Of a stretch of DNA of 64,000 nucleotides, positions 16,239 through 25,594 are shown piece by piece (the stretch's first letter is position 1; each line of letters begins with the position of its first letter). This stretch comes from UBA6049 sp965662345 (GTDB lineage: Bacteria > Bacteroidota > Bacteroidia > Flavobacteriales_G > Salibacteraceae): NCBI GenBank assembly GCA_965662345.1, contig CBFIHE010000001.1, positions 124,001 through 188,000 on the forward strand. Reading direction: 5' to 3'. The notes beneath the pieces were generated by a model. That model was given only the letters and a program-made list of their open reading frames with translations. It searched no databases and was not told the origin of the DNA. Made by a program: the position numbers and the translations under genes.

Positions 16239-18491
16239 ATGAAGTATTTCAAAATAGCCAAGATTACCTTGGTAATTATAGGGGTTCTCACACTGGGAGC
16301 TCTAGGAGTAAGTACCCAACTTAAGTTTGATTACAACTTCGAAAGCTTTTTTCCTATAGATGACCCAGAGTTGGAGTTCTACAACGTGTTTCGTGAGTAC
16401 TTTGAAAGTGACAATGACTTTGTGCTCATTGGCATTGAAAATGATAATGGGGTGTTTGAGCCTGCTTTTCTACAACGTGTAGATTCTCTCACAAAAGCAC
16501 TCAAAGCATTACCAGATGTACAAACCATTCAATCACCTACCTCGGCATCACAACTTATTGTAGGCCCCTTAGGTCCCATGGAAGTGCCTTACGTTCATCC
16601 AAATGATGAAGGCAAAAGAGAAAAAGATTCTTTACGTGTATATGGTTCAGCTCATTTGGTGGGCTCTTTATTCTCTGAAGACGGAAAGGCGGTTTCCGTA
16701 TTGGTTGAAACCACACCTTTTCTGAGTAAACTCAAAAGTGATTCATTGGTAGAGCAACTAGATGCGGTTATTGAATCGTATTCTTTTGATGAACTTCACC
16801 TTGCAGGTCGACTCCATGGCCAGAAATATTACGTAAACAAAATGCAATGGGAGCTGGCAACGTTCACTGCATTGGGCATTTTTTTACTTGTTGTTTTTCT
16901 CACTCTCTCTTTTCGGTCTTGGTGGGGTGTTTGGGTACCTCTTGTTGTTGTGTTACTAGCTGTTATTTGGTTGTTGGCTGTAATGGTATTGCTGGGTAAA
17001 CCATTAGATATAATGTCTATCCTATTACCAACGATACTTTTTGTTGTAGGTATGAGTGATGTAGTTCATATCATCACGCGGTATTTGGAAGAACTCAGGA
17101 ACGGAGAAACACAATTAGAAGCCATTAAGATTGCGTTCAAGCATATCGGAATGGCCACTTTTCTAACTTCAATTACCACAGCAATAGGCTTCTTGACATT
17201 GCTAACGGCAAACATAATGCCTGTACGAGAGTTTGGGCTGTATACAGCTATTGGTGTATTTGTGGCATTTGCTTTAGCATTCACTTTGTTACCTGCTATT
17301 CTCTTGTTAAACCGAAAGCCAGAAACGGCCAAGACTCCGAATGAAGTACTTTTCTGGAACAGAAGAATGCACGCTACATTCCTGTTTGTATTGAAGCAAC
17401 GCAAAGCTATTTTGGGCGCTGGTCTAGCTATTTTGCTCCTATCTCTTTGGAGTATATCCAACATTAAGGTAGATAACTATTTACTTGAAGATCTTGCGGA
17501 TGACGATCCCCACAGAGCAGATTTTGAATTTTTTGAAAATCATTTTGCTGGAGTTAGACCTTTTGATATGGCGGTTTGGACACCCGATTCAACATCGTTA
17601 TTGCGTTATGAGACCATCACCCAACTGGATACCTTGGAGAAATATTTGAGCAATCATTACGGAATTGGGTTTATTGCTTCGCCCGTAACTTTTGTTCGCA
17701 TGGCCAATCAAGCTCTTCATGGTGGTAACCCCGATTTTTATAACACCCCCAAGACAGAGGCAGAATATGCGAAGATTTATAAGATGTATAAGTCATTTAG
17801 CAAGCGACCTGAGTTCAGGAAGTTCTTGTCTGAAGATGCTGACTTTGGAAGAATTAGCGCCAAGGTTACCGATTATGGTGGCTATAAAATGAAGCGTCTA
17901 AATGCTCAAATGATAGAAGACACCAAGAAGTTTATAGACCCTTCTATTATTCAATTTAGGTTGACAGGAATGGCCTTGCTTATTGATTTGAATAATGAAT
18001 CATTAGCCTCTAATATGATGTTCGGACTCCTTATTGCATTTGGAGTAATCGGTCTGATTATGGGGATCTTATTCAAATCTTTGAAGATTGTTGTACTTAC
18101 GCTCATTCCCAATGTACTTCCCCTAGTAATGATTGGAGGGTTTATGGGGGTAATGGGCTATGATTTGAAGGTGGCAACTTCTATCATATTCACAATAGCC
18201 TTTGGTATAGCCGTTGATGATACGATACACTACATGAGTAAGTTGAGATTGGAATTGAACAAGGGAAAAAGTCTGCTCTATGCTCTCAAAAGAACTGGTA
18301 TTTCTACAGGTAAAGCCATTACCGTTACCTCATTGATTTTGATGAGTGGTTTTGTAACTCTTATTCTAAGTACGTTCACCAGCACCTACTACATTGGGTT
18401 GTTGGTAAGCTTAACATTGCTCTTTGCTGTGGTATCTGATTTGTTATTGCTTCCTGCGCTGATAATTACCTTCTATAAGCTAAAGAAGTAA
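16239..18491 (+). CDS. RND-superfamily (MMPL) exporter
   Basis: The 750-residue protein has the two-fold RND layout. A first membrane helix (about 8-28) is followed by a large periplasmic domain (about 30-200) and five to six helices (about 205-390). A second periplasmic domain (about 415-590) and six more helices (about 590-745) complete it. Motifs resembling RND helix 4 (GMSDVVHIITRYLEEL, GIAVDDTIHYMSKL) carry the acidic residues expected for proton coupling. This MMPL subtype is often tied to lipid or hydrophobic-solute export. No periplasmic adaptor or outer-membrane factor lies nearby, so the substrate is unknown. Confidence 0.9.
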   Translation: MKYFKIAKITLVIIGVLTLGALGVSTQLKFDYNFESFFPIDDPELEFYNVFREYFESDNDFVLIGIENDNGVFEPAFLQRVDSLTKALKALPDVQTIQSPTSASQLIVGPLGPMEVPYVHPNDEGKREKDSLRVYGSAHLVGSLFSEDGKAVSVLVETTPFLSKLKSDSLVEQLDAVIESYSFDELHLAGRLHGQKYYVNKMQWELATFTALGIFLLVVFLTLSFRSWWGVWVPLVVVLLAVIWLLAVMVLLGKPLDIMSILLPTILFVVGMSDVVHIITRYLEELRNGETQLEAIKIAFKHIGMATFLTSITTAIGFLTLLTANIMPVREFGLYTAIGVFVAFALAFTLLPAILLLNRKPETAKTPNEVLFWNRRMHATFLFVLKQRKAILGAGLAILLLSLWSISNIKVDNYLLEDLADDDPHRADFEFFENHFAGVRPFDMAVWTPDSTSLLRYETITQLDTLEKYLSNHYGIGFIASPVTFVRMANQALHGGNPDFYNTPKTEAEYAKIYKMYKSFSKRPEFRKFLSEDADFGRISAKVTDYGGYKMKRLNAQMIEDTKKFIDPSIIQFRLTGMALLIDLNNESLASNMMFGLLIAFGVIGLIMGILFKSLKIVVLTLIPNVLPLVMIGGFMGVMGYDLKVATSIIFTIAFGIAVDDTIHYMSKLRLELNKGKSLLYALKRTGISTGKAITVTSLILMSGFVTLILSTFTSTYYIGLLVSLTLLFAVVSDLLLLPALIITFYKLKK

Positions 18492-18493
18492 CA

Positions 18494-19351
18494 TTAGGGA
18501 GCAAAGGTGATTTCAATATCTTGAATTGAAACAACCGTGAATATGCCAAGCGCCCTTTCACCTCCAGAGGTATTGGTGATATTACTGCGCACTTCTGCAG
18601 GTGGTGGAGAAAAAGGACCACCTGAAATGGCAGTTTGGGAAAATACGTCAGATAAAAAGTTGTAGTGATTTTGAGATATTCCCGTTTGTTCTATTCGAAC
18701 GTTTATAGAATCAGAAAGAGAAGTGTAAAAGAGAATATCTTCTTCATTTAAACCATAGATATCAAACTCCTCAATATAATTGCCATCTACAAACTGATCT
18801 TCTGCAAAAATCATATCAAAGGGTTCATCTTGATATTCTCCGTTAATGTAGACTTTCCATTGGTAGTAGTTACCCAAGCCAGGAATCTCTTCTGTTTCAA
18901 TGTAAATCACCTGTTCGGTTTCACCAAAATTCACTTCTTCAGCTACCCAAATGGTATCTATAGGTGTAACTTCAGGAAGAACTTCTTTTGACGAAGCATA
19001 AGACTGCCCGTCTGCCGTAGTAATATCAATGTAATAGCTATTACCCCTTGTTCCTTTAAAGTAACTTTCAAACCTAGCTGTGTTTGGGTTAAACCTCATA
19101 GTATCTAATAACACCTCATTTTCAAACAACTCAACAATAGCGTTATTTTCTGCTGTGTAATCTGGTGGTACATTGTTAAAATAGTCTGTTGTATAACTCA
19201 ACTGGACCCATTGTACCGAGTCAACATCATTAACTTCACCCTCTACTACTAAGAGTATTTCAGTATCGTTTAAGTCTAAATCAATCACATCTGTGCAGCT
19301 AGATATGCTTACAGATACAAGTAGAAAGAATATGTATGTGAATTTTTTCAT
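18494..19351 (-). CDS. DUF4249 lipoprotein, TonB-receptor partner
   Basis: The 285-residue protein has a lipoprotein signal (lipobox ISSC, Cys19). A beta-rich body follows with the DUF4249 features: an opening VIDLDLNDTEILLVVEGEVND, a central NYYQWKVYINGEYQDE and a GPFSPPPAEVRSNI segment near the C terminus. DUF4249 proteins are usually encoded directly after CarboxypepD_reg/TonB receptors in Bacteroidota, as here (5-base gap). They are thought to be surface-exposed accessory lipoproteins of uptake systems; this role is inferred from context. Confidence 0.87.
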   Translation of the reverse strand: MKKFTYIFFLLVSVSISSCTDVIDLDLNDTEILLVVEGEVNDVDSVQWVQLSYTTDYFNNVPPDYTAENNAIVELFENEVLLDTMRFNPNTARFESYFKGTRGNSYYIDITTADGQSYASSKEVLPEVTPIDTIWVAEEVNFGETEQVIYIETEEIPGLGNYYQWKVYINGEYQDEPFDMIFAEDQFVDGNYIEEFDIYGLNEEDILFYTSLSDSINVRIEQTGISQNHYNFLSDVFSQTAISGGPFSPPPAEVRSNITNTSGGERALGIFTVVSIQDIEITFAP

Positions 19352-19356
19352 GGTTC

Positions 19357-21732
19357 TTAGAACTTAAAATTCCAGGTTACTGAAGGAACAGGTATTCCCA
19401 CAATACTTAGACGTACTGCTTCAGATTGAACGGGATTATATTCGTTTTGTCTCAAGAAGATAGAGTAGGGGTTGCGTCTTCCATAAAGGTTATATACTCC
19501 AAAAGCCAAAGAAGATTGGAATCGCTTTCCTTTGTTCGGTAACTTGTATATCGCGCTTATATCTAGACGGTGAAACGCTGGAATACGATCGTTATTTCTG
19601 TATCTAAAATTGGGGATAATTTTACCATCAAACACATATCTACCTTGCGGGTAAGTTATTGGTCTCCCAGTCATAAAACTGAAAGAACCAGAAAGGTCCC
19701 ATTTTTCATTGAGCTCGTAGTTTCCGACCAAGGTTAAGTCGTGGGTTTTATCCCAATTACTAGGGTACCACTCACCTAAATTAATGCCATCAGCCGATGC
19801 GGTATAGTCTCCAACTACGTATCCTTTAACTTGTATCTCTGAACGAGCAAGGGTGTAGGCTATCCATCCTGTGAACTTGCCTTTGCGCTTCTCTATCATT
19901 AATTCTAATCCGTATGCGCGACCGTCTCCAGATAGAAATTCAGTTTCAACGTTGCTGTTCAGCAAGAGTTCTGCTCCGTTTTTATAATCCAGAAGGTTGC
20001 TCATTTCTTTGTAGTAAGCTTCTGCAGAGAATTCAAAGACGTTGTTTTTAAAGTTTCTAAAATACCCTACGGCTACTTGGTCTGCAGTAGCAGGTTCAAC
20101 ATATTTTCCTGCTGGTTTCCACACGTCTATTGGCGTAGCTGAAGTTGTATTACTTACTAAATGAAGATATTGTCTTGTACGCATGTAGCTGGCTTTAACA
20201 CTACTGCGCTCGTTGAGTAGGTAGTTCACAGCAAGCCTGGGTTCAAAACCACCATAATCTGCAACGTTTTCCCAATCACCTATTTCTTCTGAAGAAACGA
20301 TATCCCCTGGATCTGTTGGAATACCGTATTCATAGGAATTAAGGGTGGTTGGTCCTACGTTAAAGAAGTGACTATACCTAAGACCGTATTTCAAAGTAAA
20401 CGGACCAATTACTTGCTCGTTACTCACATAAATTGCTGGTTCTATAGCTCGTTCAATTGGAACTTGAAATACGTTAAAGAAGGAGTTATCTCCAATACCC
20501 TCAGCTCTTCCAGGCTGAAAACGGTACAACAAGCCATTCACTCCAAATTCAAGTGTGTTAGACGGGTTAAGATAGAAGGTAAAGTCTGCTTTTAGATTAT
20601 AGTTTTCAATATTGGAGGTCCACTCAAACGCATTAGTTCCTTCTGGTACTCCTAGCGCATAGCTGTAGTTACTGTAAAAAGCTGTAAAGTTAGAGAACAG
20701 TTTATCGTTGAATAAATGATTCCATCTACCGCTTACGCTTACATTACCCCAATAGGTGTTAAACTCTTCTCCAAACCCGAATACGTCTCTTCCAAAGTAA
20801 CCAGATAGGTAAACTCTGTTCTTTTCGTTTACTCTCCAGTTGATTTTGGCATTCAAATCATAAAAGAAGGCTTCGTTTTCTTTAAAGTCCTCGGTGAGTC
20901 GTAAAAATAGATCGGCATATGAACGTCTACCAGACACTAAAAAAGAAGCTTTATTCTTTGCAATAGGCCCTTCTAAAGTCAACCTGCTAAACAACACTCC
21001 TAAACCTCCTTGGCCATGAAACTCTTTCATGTTTCCTTCTCGCTGGCGTACATCAAAAACAGAAGAAAGTCTACCGCCATATCTGGCTGGAATACCTCCT
21101 TTAAAGAGTTGAGCATCTTTTATGGCATCTGGGTTAAACGTGGAAAAGAATCCGAATAGGTGAGAAGAATTGAAAATAGGAGCTTCATCTAACAATATGA
21201 GATTCTGATCTATATTTCCTCCCCGTACATTAAAACCCGCTGCTCCTTCTCCAACCGTACTCACCCCAGGGCGCAGTTGTATAGATTTTATAACATCGGC
21301 TTCACCCAGTAATTGAGGTATTTTTTGGATGGTTTCCATAGAGATGCTCTCTACGCTCATTTGAACATCTGTAACGTTCTTGTCTTCACGCTCACCTGTT
21401 ACTACTACCTCTTGTAAAACTTCTGCATTTGTGCCTAACTCTAACGAAAGTTGAGTGTCTTTATCTAGCACAACTTCTTTAGTCTCTTTCTTATAACCAA
21501 TAAAGGAGAAATCAACAGAGTAAGTACCAGCCGGTATGGTTAATGAGTAAAACCCATAAACATTTGCAGTGGTTCCCAAACCAAGTTCAGGTACAAACAC
21601 CGCAGCGCCAATGAGGTCTTCACCAGAATCTTTATCTTTTAAATAACCACTTAGCGTATACTTCTGCCCGAAAACGGTAGAATTAAATAGGAGAAGTACT
21701 GCAGTGATAAAATTAACTCTAACGCGTGTCAT
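19357..21732 (-). CDS. TonB-dependent outer-membrane receptor with carboxypeptidase-regulatory-like domain
   Basis: The 791-residue protein has a signal peptide (cut near VFGQ, about residue 22). A CarboxypepD_reg-like beta sandwich (about 24-105; YTLSGYLKDKDSGEDLIGA) precedes the plug (about 115-225; GAAGFNVRGGNIDQNLILLD), and a 22-strand barrel ends in WNFKF, a typical C-terminal aromatic. It imports a substrate across the outer membrane using TonB energy. The DUF4249 partner is typical, but no polysaccharide-utilisation enzymes or SusD are present, so the substrate is unknown. Confidence 0.95.
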   Translation of the reverse strand: MTRVRVNFITAVLLLFNSTVFGQKYTLSGYLKDKDSGEDLIGAAVFVPELGLGTTANVYGFYSLTIPAGTYSVDFSFIGYKKETKEVVLDKDTQLSLELGTNAEVLQEVVVTGEREDKNVTDVQMSVESISMETIQKIPQLLGEADVIKSIQLRPGVSTVGEGAAGFNVRGGNIDQNLILLDEAPIFNSSHLFGFFSTFNPDAIKDAQLFKGGIPARYGGRLSSVFDVRQREGNMKEFHGQGGLGVLFSRLTLEGPIAKNKASFLVSGRRSYADLFLRLTEDFKENEAFFYDLNAKINWRVNEKNRVYLSGYFGRDVFGFGEEFNTYWGNVSVSGRWNHLFNDKLFSNFTAFYSNYSYALGVPEGTNAFEWTSNIENYNLKADFTFYLNPSNTLEFGVNGLLYRFQPGRAEGIGDNSFFNVFQVPIERAIEPAIYVSNEQVIGPFTLKYGLRYSHFFNVGPTTLNSYEYGIPTDPGDIVSSEEIGDWENVADYGGFEPRLAVNYLLNERSSVKASYMRTRQYLHLVSNTTSATPIDVWKPAGKYVEPATADQVAVGYFRNFKNNVFEFSAEAYYKEMSNLLDYKNGAELLLNSNVETEFLSGDGRAYGLELMIEKRKGKFTGWIAYTLARSEIQVKGYVVGDYTASADGINLGEWYPSNWDKTHDLTLVGNYELNEKWDLSGSFSFMTGRPITYPQGRYVFDGKIIPNFRYRNNDRIPAFHRLDISAIYKLPNKGKRFQSSLAFGVYNLYGRRNPYSIFLRQNEYNPVQSEAVRLSIVGIPVPSVTWNFKF

Positions 21733-21868
21733 ACAATGGTTATAAAATACAGTGCAAAAATTGGTTATTAAACACTAGTATTGAGTAATTAATCTGCTGA
21801 AATTCATGATTATGTGATGAGTAGAAAATAATTGGGATAAACGGAAGATACCCTAAATATTTACTAAT

Positions 21869-22477
21869 CTATTTAACAGAGACAGCTAACAGGACTCTAT
21901 TGTTCAAGTACCCTTTCAATTCATCTCCTGGTTTAACAGGACCCACGCCTGCAGGGGTTCCGGTATAGATTAAATCTCCTACTTTGAGCGTAACATATTT
22001 AGATACATGAGCTATGATCTCTTCAACAGAAAAAAGCATGTCTGTTGTATTGCCAGATTGAACGAGTTCCCCATTCTTCTCTAGTTTAAGCTCTGCATTA
22101 TTGAGGTCTACACTTTCTTTGTTGATATATGCGCCAATGGGAGCGCTTCCGTCAAAAGCTTTTGCTTTTTCCCAAGGAAGTCCTTTCGATTTGCAATCTT
22201 GTTGAATATCCCTGGCTGTAAAGTCAATCCCCAAGCTAACTTCTGAGAAATACTTGTGTGCAAACTTTGATTCAATGTGTTTTCCAACACGGTTGATGCG
22301 AATCACCAACTCTAATTCGTGATGGACATCTTTTGTGAACTCTGGAATGTAAAAAGGCTTGCCATCGGGTAGAAAGGCAGTATCTGGTTTCATGAAAATG
22401 ACGGGTTCATCAGGAACAGCATTGTTGAGTTCTTTGGCGTGGTCTGCATAGTTTCTACCAATACAAATGATTTTCAT
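21869..22477 (-). CDS. Fumarylacetoacetate-hydrolase-family protein
   Basis: The 202-residue enzyme shows the single-domain FAH fold. It starts MKIICIGRNYADHAKEL, has metal-binding acidic residues in HHELELVIRI and GIDFTARDIQ, then LPWEKAKAFDGSAPIG, and ends with LIYTGTPAGVGPVKPGDEL. Members act on acylpyruvates, oxaloacetate (decarboxylation or tautomerisation) or aromatic-breakdown diketo acids. The short form with these motifs is closest to YcgM/FAHD1-type acylpyruvase or oxaloacetate enzymes. It lies 12 bases downstream of the exonuclease gene on the same strand, though the two jobs look unrelated. Confidence 0.9.
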   Translation of the reverse strand: MKIICIGRNYADHAKELNNAVPDEPVIFMKPDTAFLPDGKPFYIPEFTKDVHHELELVIRINRVGKHIESKFAHKYFSEVSLGIDFTARDIQQDCKSKGLPWEKAKAFDGSAPIGAYINKESVDLNNAELKLEKNGELVQSGNTTDMLFSVEEIIAHVSKYVTLKVGDLIYTGTPAGVGPVKPGDELKGYLNNRVLLAVSVK

Positions 22478-22489
22478 AGTGCATAAAAT

Positions 22490-23248
22490 TTACAGAGAGT
22501 GTTTAATCTGTTTAAGAAGTGATTTGGTTGTTTGTGCGAAATCGCCTTTCATCATCCAAGCGTAGTAAGACGGTTCTTCTCTAAGCACCTCTTTTACACG
22601 TTTTCCTTTGTGTTTACCAAAATTGAAGATCACCTCTTTTTGTTCATCATATCCGAACCTACCAGCCAGGTCTGCGTGGTTACCTCTTCTACTGAATTCG
22701 TGAAGAAATTCTACATCATTCTCTAAATCTGGATAGCGTTGTAACTGCGCAAGTAATACTTCATAAGTAGCCCTAATATCTGCTTCCGCGCTATGGGCAT
22801 TCTCCAAGTCTTTTTGGCAATAAAATTTGTATGCAGCAACTAGGGTACGCTGTTCCATTTTATGAAAGATGTTCTGCACATCAACCCATTTCCTATCCAT
22901 TACATCAAACTCGTATCCAACTCTGTAAAATTCCTCAACCAACATGGGGATGTCAAATTTATTGGAGTTGAACCCTGCCAAATCACAGTTATTTAGAAAC
23001 AGATATAAATTGGGAGCCAACTCTTTAAAGGTAGGCTCATTGGCTACATCCAGGTCAGATATTCCATGAATTTCCGTTACGAATGCAGGTATCGGCATTT
23101 CTGGGTTTACCCTAAATGATTTCACTTCTTCCTTACCATCGGGGTAAATTTTAAGGATAGCGATTTCAACAATACGATCTGCACCAACAGTGACTCCGGT
23201 AGTTTCCAGATCAAAAAAGGCAATGGGTCTTTCTAGCTTTAATTGCAT
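22490..23248 (-). CDS. DnaQ-like 3'-5' exonuclease with C-terminal GKHKGK domain
   Basis: The 252-residue protein has a DEDDh exonuclease domain. Exo I is FFDLETTGV (Asp13, Glu15), Exo II the GFNSNKFDIPML segment, and Exo III the HSAEADIRATYEVL segment supplying His and Asp. A small C-terminal domain (about 205-250) has FNFGKHKGKRVKEV and PSYYAWMM, matching the tail found on some exonuclease X/DnaQ-like proteins. It is a housekeeping DNA exonuclease rather than the pol III epsilon subunit for certain. It is followed on the same strand by the FAH-family gene. Confidence 0.87.
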   Translation of the reverse strand: MQLKLERPIAFFDLETTGVTVGADRIVEIAILKIYPDGKEEVKSFRVNPEMPIPAFVTEIHGISDLDVANEPTFKELAPNLYLFLNNCDLAGFNSNKFDIPMLVEEFYRVGYEFDVMDRKWVDVQNIFHKMEQRTLVAAYKFYCQKDLENAHSAEADIRATYEVLLAQLQRYPDLENDVEFLHEFSRRGNHADLAGRFGYDEQKEVIFNFGKHKGKRVKEVLREEPSYYAWMMKGDFAQTTKSLLKQIKHSL

Positions 23249-23265
23249 AATCTTACAAAAGTAAA

Positions 23266-23293
23266 AAGCTCCTTCTCAAACGAGAAGGAGCTT
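23266..23293 (-). terminator. Terminator after the PorE-like gene
   Basis: A perfect 12-bp stem (AAGCTCCTTCTC at 23266-23277, GAGAAGGAGCTT at 23282-23293) has a 4-base loop and T-rich sequence on the minus-strand 3' side. It lies 22 bases beyond the stop of the PorE-like gene. Confidence 0.85.
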
Positions 23294-23315
23294 GAAATAT
23301 TCAATGGATATCAAA

Positions 23316-25463
23316 TTACTTAGTGGGTTTTTCCTCAGTAGATTTTTCTTCTTCGTTTTCTTCTGGAATAACCACTTCTATTTCTACGCGTCTATTTTTC
23401 TCCGCTTCAATGTCTAGGTAGTTGCCTTCACTATCATAATCAGCAACTAATGGCTTTTCTTCTCCGTAATATTCTACGGTTATGTTGTTCTTATCAACTC
23501 CTTTATCAAAAAGATCTGCTGCAACGGCATTTGCTCTTCGCTTAGACAATTGTTTGTTATACCACTTAGATCCTTTGGTATCGGTATGTCCGCGCAATAC
23601 CAATGTAACCATTTCAAAATCATCTAGATAAGCTGATACGTTATTTAAAATAGCGTCAGCTGTACCAGCTAATTCATCGCTATCAAATCCAAAGCGTACA
23701 TCTTTGAACTGTTCTGCTGCAAGAAGAATAGGAGACTCTATAACGGTCTCGTCTTTGATTGTTTTGGGCTTCAAACGATGGTCTTCTGGGAGGCTTGCTA
23801 AGAACGTATCAGGACTCTGATCTTCTCTGTATTTATCTACCTCGTAGAAGGCGTTAGACATTTCGCCCGTTTGAGCTACAGGTAATCCATCTGCATCTTC
23901 TTTGATATCCAAAGCAAGCGTTTGATAAACTGGGTATTCAGTGCATTGTTCTGGTACATCAAAAGCAAATACCTGATTCAAATAGTTGTTAGCTGATACC
24001 TCTACAATGTAAGAAGCTTTGGTTTGAACGGTTAATGAATAGGACCCGTCTTCTCCAGGCTTAACAGTTTCAAGTTGATTGCTGTCTGCATCCTTTAAAT
24101 AAAGAGTAGCATCTTTAAGTGGACTTCCTTCTGCTAGAAGATTCCCTTTGATTGTTGTTTTATCAATGTCGTAACAGGTGTAGATACGGTAGATATCGAA
24201 ACTACCATACGTGCCTTTTCTATTTGAGGCTAAGTAGAACACATCTGTTTTGTCATCTGCTATTGAAAAGTGAATATCATCTCCTGGAGAGTTAAATGGC
24301 ATGCCTAAATTCTCTGGGTTATCCCATGATTCTCCAGATTTCGATGCTTTGAAAATGTCTTGTCCGCCAATAGACGAATGTCCAGCTGAACTGAAGTAGA
24401 GAGAACCGTCAGCCGCTAAGAAAGGTGAATCTTCATTGTAAGGGGTATTCAGTTTCTCAAGATTCAACCAGTCGCCCCAAGTATCATTTTCTTTTTTGGA
24501 GTAGAAAATATCCAAACCGCCTTTTCCCGGGAAAATATCTGTGACCAAGAAACGATACATACCATTCTTGCTTTGGTAAATTGCAGTGATATCATCAGAA
24601 GTTAAATCCACTATATCAACGGATTGAGCTTCTGGAGCACCTTTTGCTTTGGATATGTATAGATCTGCATCGCGATAAATTGTAAGAACATCATTGGTAG
24701 CATCATAGGCAATTGGAGATTCATTCATTTCTGTATTTACGCCAGTATTCATGAATTCACCGTCAGGACCTTTACGGGCACCCCATTCATCATCTAAGAG
24801 TGTGTATTTTGAAAAGAAGATGTTTTCATTCGCTAGGGCTTGATCATCTTCTTTCTGCAGCTCACCTTCATTGTGATCCGTAGTAGCAAAAATAACTTCA
24901 GACTGGTCTGCAAAAACAACGGGTGAGTATTCACGTGCACTCGTGTTTACAGATGCTCCCAAGTTTTGTTCATGTAACATGCCATTGGCTGATGCCGATG
25001 CAGCTTTGGCGTTGTTACACTGTTCAATGAAACGCTCTATTTGAGCTTTAAACTCTTGGCCTTTTTCGTTATCTAGGGCAAGTGGAAGCATAGTATTGAA
25101 CTTCTTGATGGCTTCATCATACTGACCATCATAGTGCAATGCTTGACCATAGAAATAATCACGTTGAGGTATAGTACCAGCATTCACTTTTTCAAAATAA
25201 CTAATGGCTTTCTCACGTTCTAATCCAGACTTAAAGTAAGCGAGACCCATGTAAAAGTTGTAGTCGCTATTACCAGGCTCTTGACTAAGAAGATCTTTGT
25301 AAACTTCTTTAGCAGACTCCCAATCTCCAGAGTCAATAGCTTTTTCACCTGCACGTTCTTTTTTTCGAACGCTTGTTTCTTCGGTGGTTTCTTGTGCTGT
25401 GGAAGCATACGCAAAAAGGATGAAGAAAAGGAAAGGAAGGAATTTAATGCGTTTTTGATTCAT
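23316..25463 (-). CDS. PorE-like OmpA-family protein (TPR, beta-propeller, CRD, OmpA)
   Basis: The 715-residue protein has a signal peptide (cut near STAQ, about residue 23). TPR-like helices (about 30-150) precede a WD40/PD40-type propeller (about 165-435; repeated SPIAYDATND-, SPFLAADGSLYFSS- and DVFYLASNRKG-type blades). A carboxypeptidase-regulatory-like sandwich (about 435-520) and a peptidoglycan-binding OmpA domain (about 590-700; FDSDELAG, LRGHTDTKGS, NRRVEI) complete it. This order is that of PorE, which links the type IX secretion machine to peptidoglycan. Paralogs with the same layout also accompany PorP/SprF genes, so strict orthology to PorE is not proven. The C-terminal tail is very acidic and Glu/Lys rich. 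Confidence 0.88.
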   Translation of the reverse strand: MNQKRIKFLPFLFFILFAYASTAQETTEETSVRKKERAGEKAIDSGDWESAKEVYKDLLSQEPGNSDYNFYMGLAYFKSGLEREKAISYFEKVNAGTIPQRDYFYGQALHYDGQYDEAIKKFNTMLPLALDNEKGQEFKAQIERFIEQCNNAKAASASANGMLHEQNLGASVNTSAREYSPVVFADQSEVIFATTDHNEGELQKEDDQALANENIFFSKYTLLDDEWGARKGPDGEFMNTGVNTEMNESPIAYDATNDVLTIYRDADLYISKAKGAPEAQSVDIVDLTSDDITAIYQSKNGMYRFLVTDIFPGKGGLDIFYSKKENDTWGDWLNLEKLNTPYNEDSPFLAADGSLYFSSAGHSSIGGQDIFKASKSGESWDNPENLGMPFNSPGDDIHFSIADDKTDVFYLASNRKGTYGSFDIYRIYTCYDIDKTTIKGNLLAEGSPLKDATLYLKDADSNQLETVKPGEDGSYSLTVQTKASYIVEVSANNYLNQVFAFDVPEQCTEYPVYQTLALDIKEDADGLPVAQTGEMSNAFYEVDKYREDQSPDTFLASLPEDHRLKPKTIKDETVIESPILLAAEQFKDVRFGFDSDELAGTADAILNNVSAYLDDFEMVTLVLRGHTDTKGSKWYNKQLSKRRANAVAADLFDKGVDKNNITVEYYGEEKPLVADYDSEGNYLDIEAEKNRRVEIEVVIPEENEEEKSTEEKPTK

Positions 25464-25594
25464 GAATCAATGGTTAAATTTTGATGATATCATTCACTGC
25501 GAAAGTAGCTAATTAACATAGAAACAGCTTGATACGTATAGAGAATACTATACACATCAAACTGTTGACTATTTTTAAAAATATGCTCTTGGTA

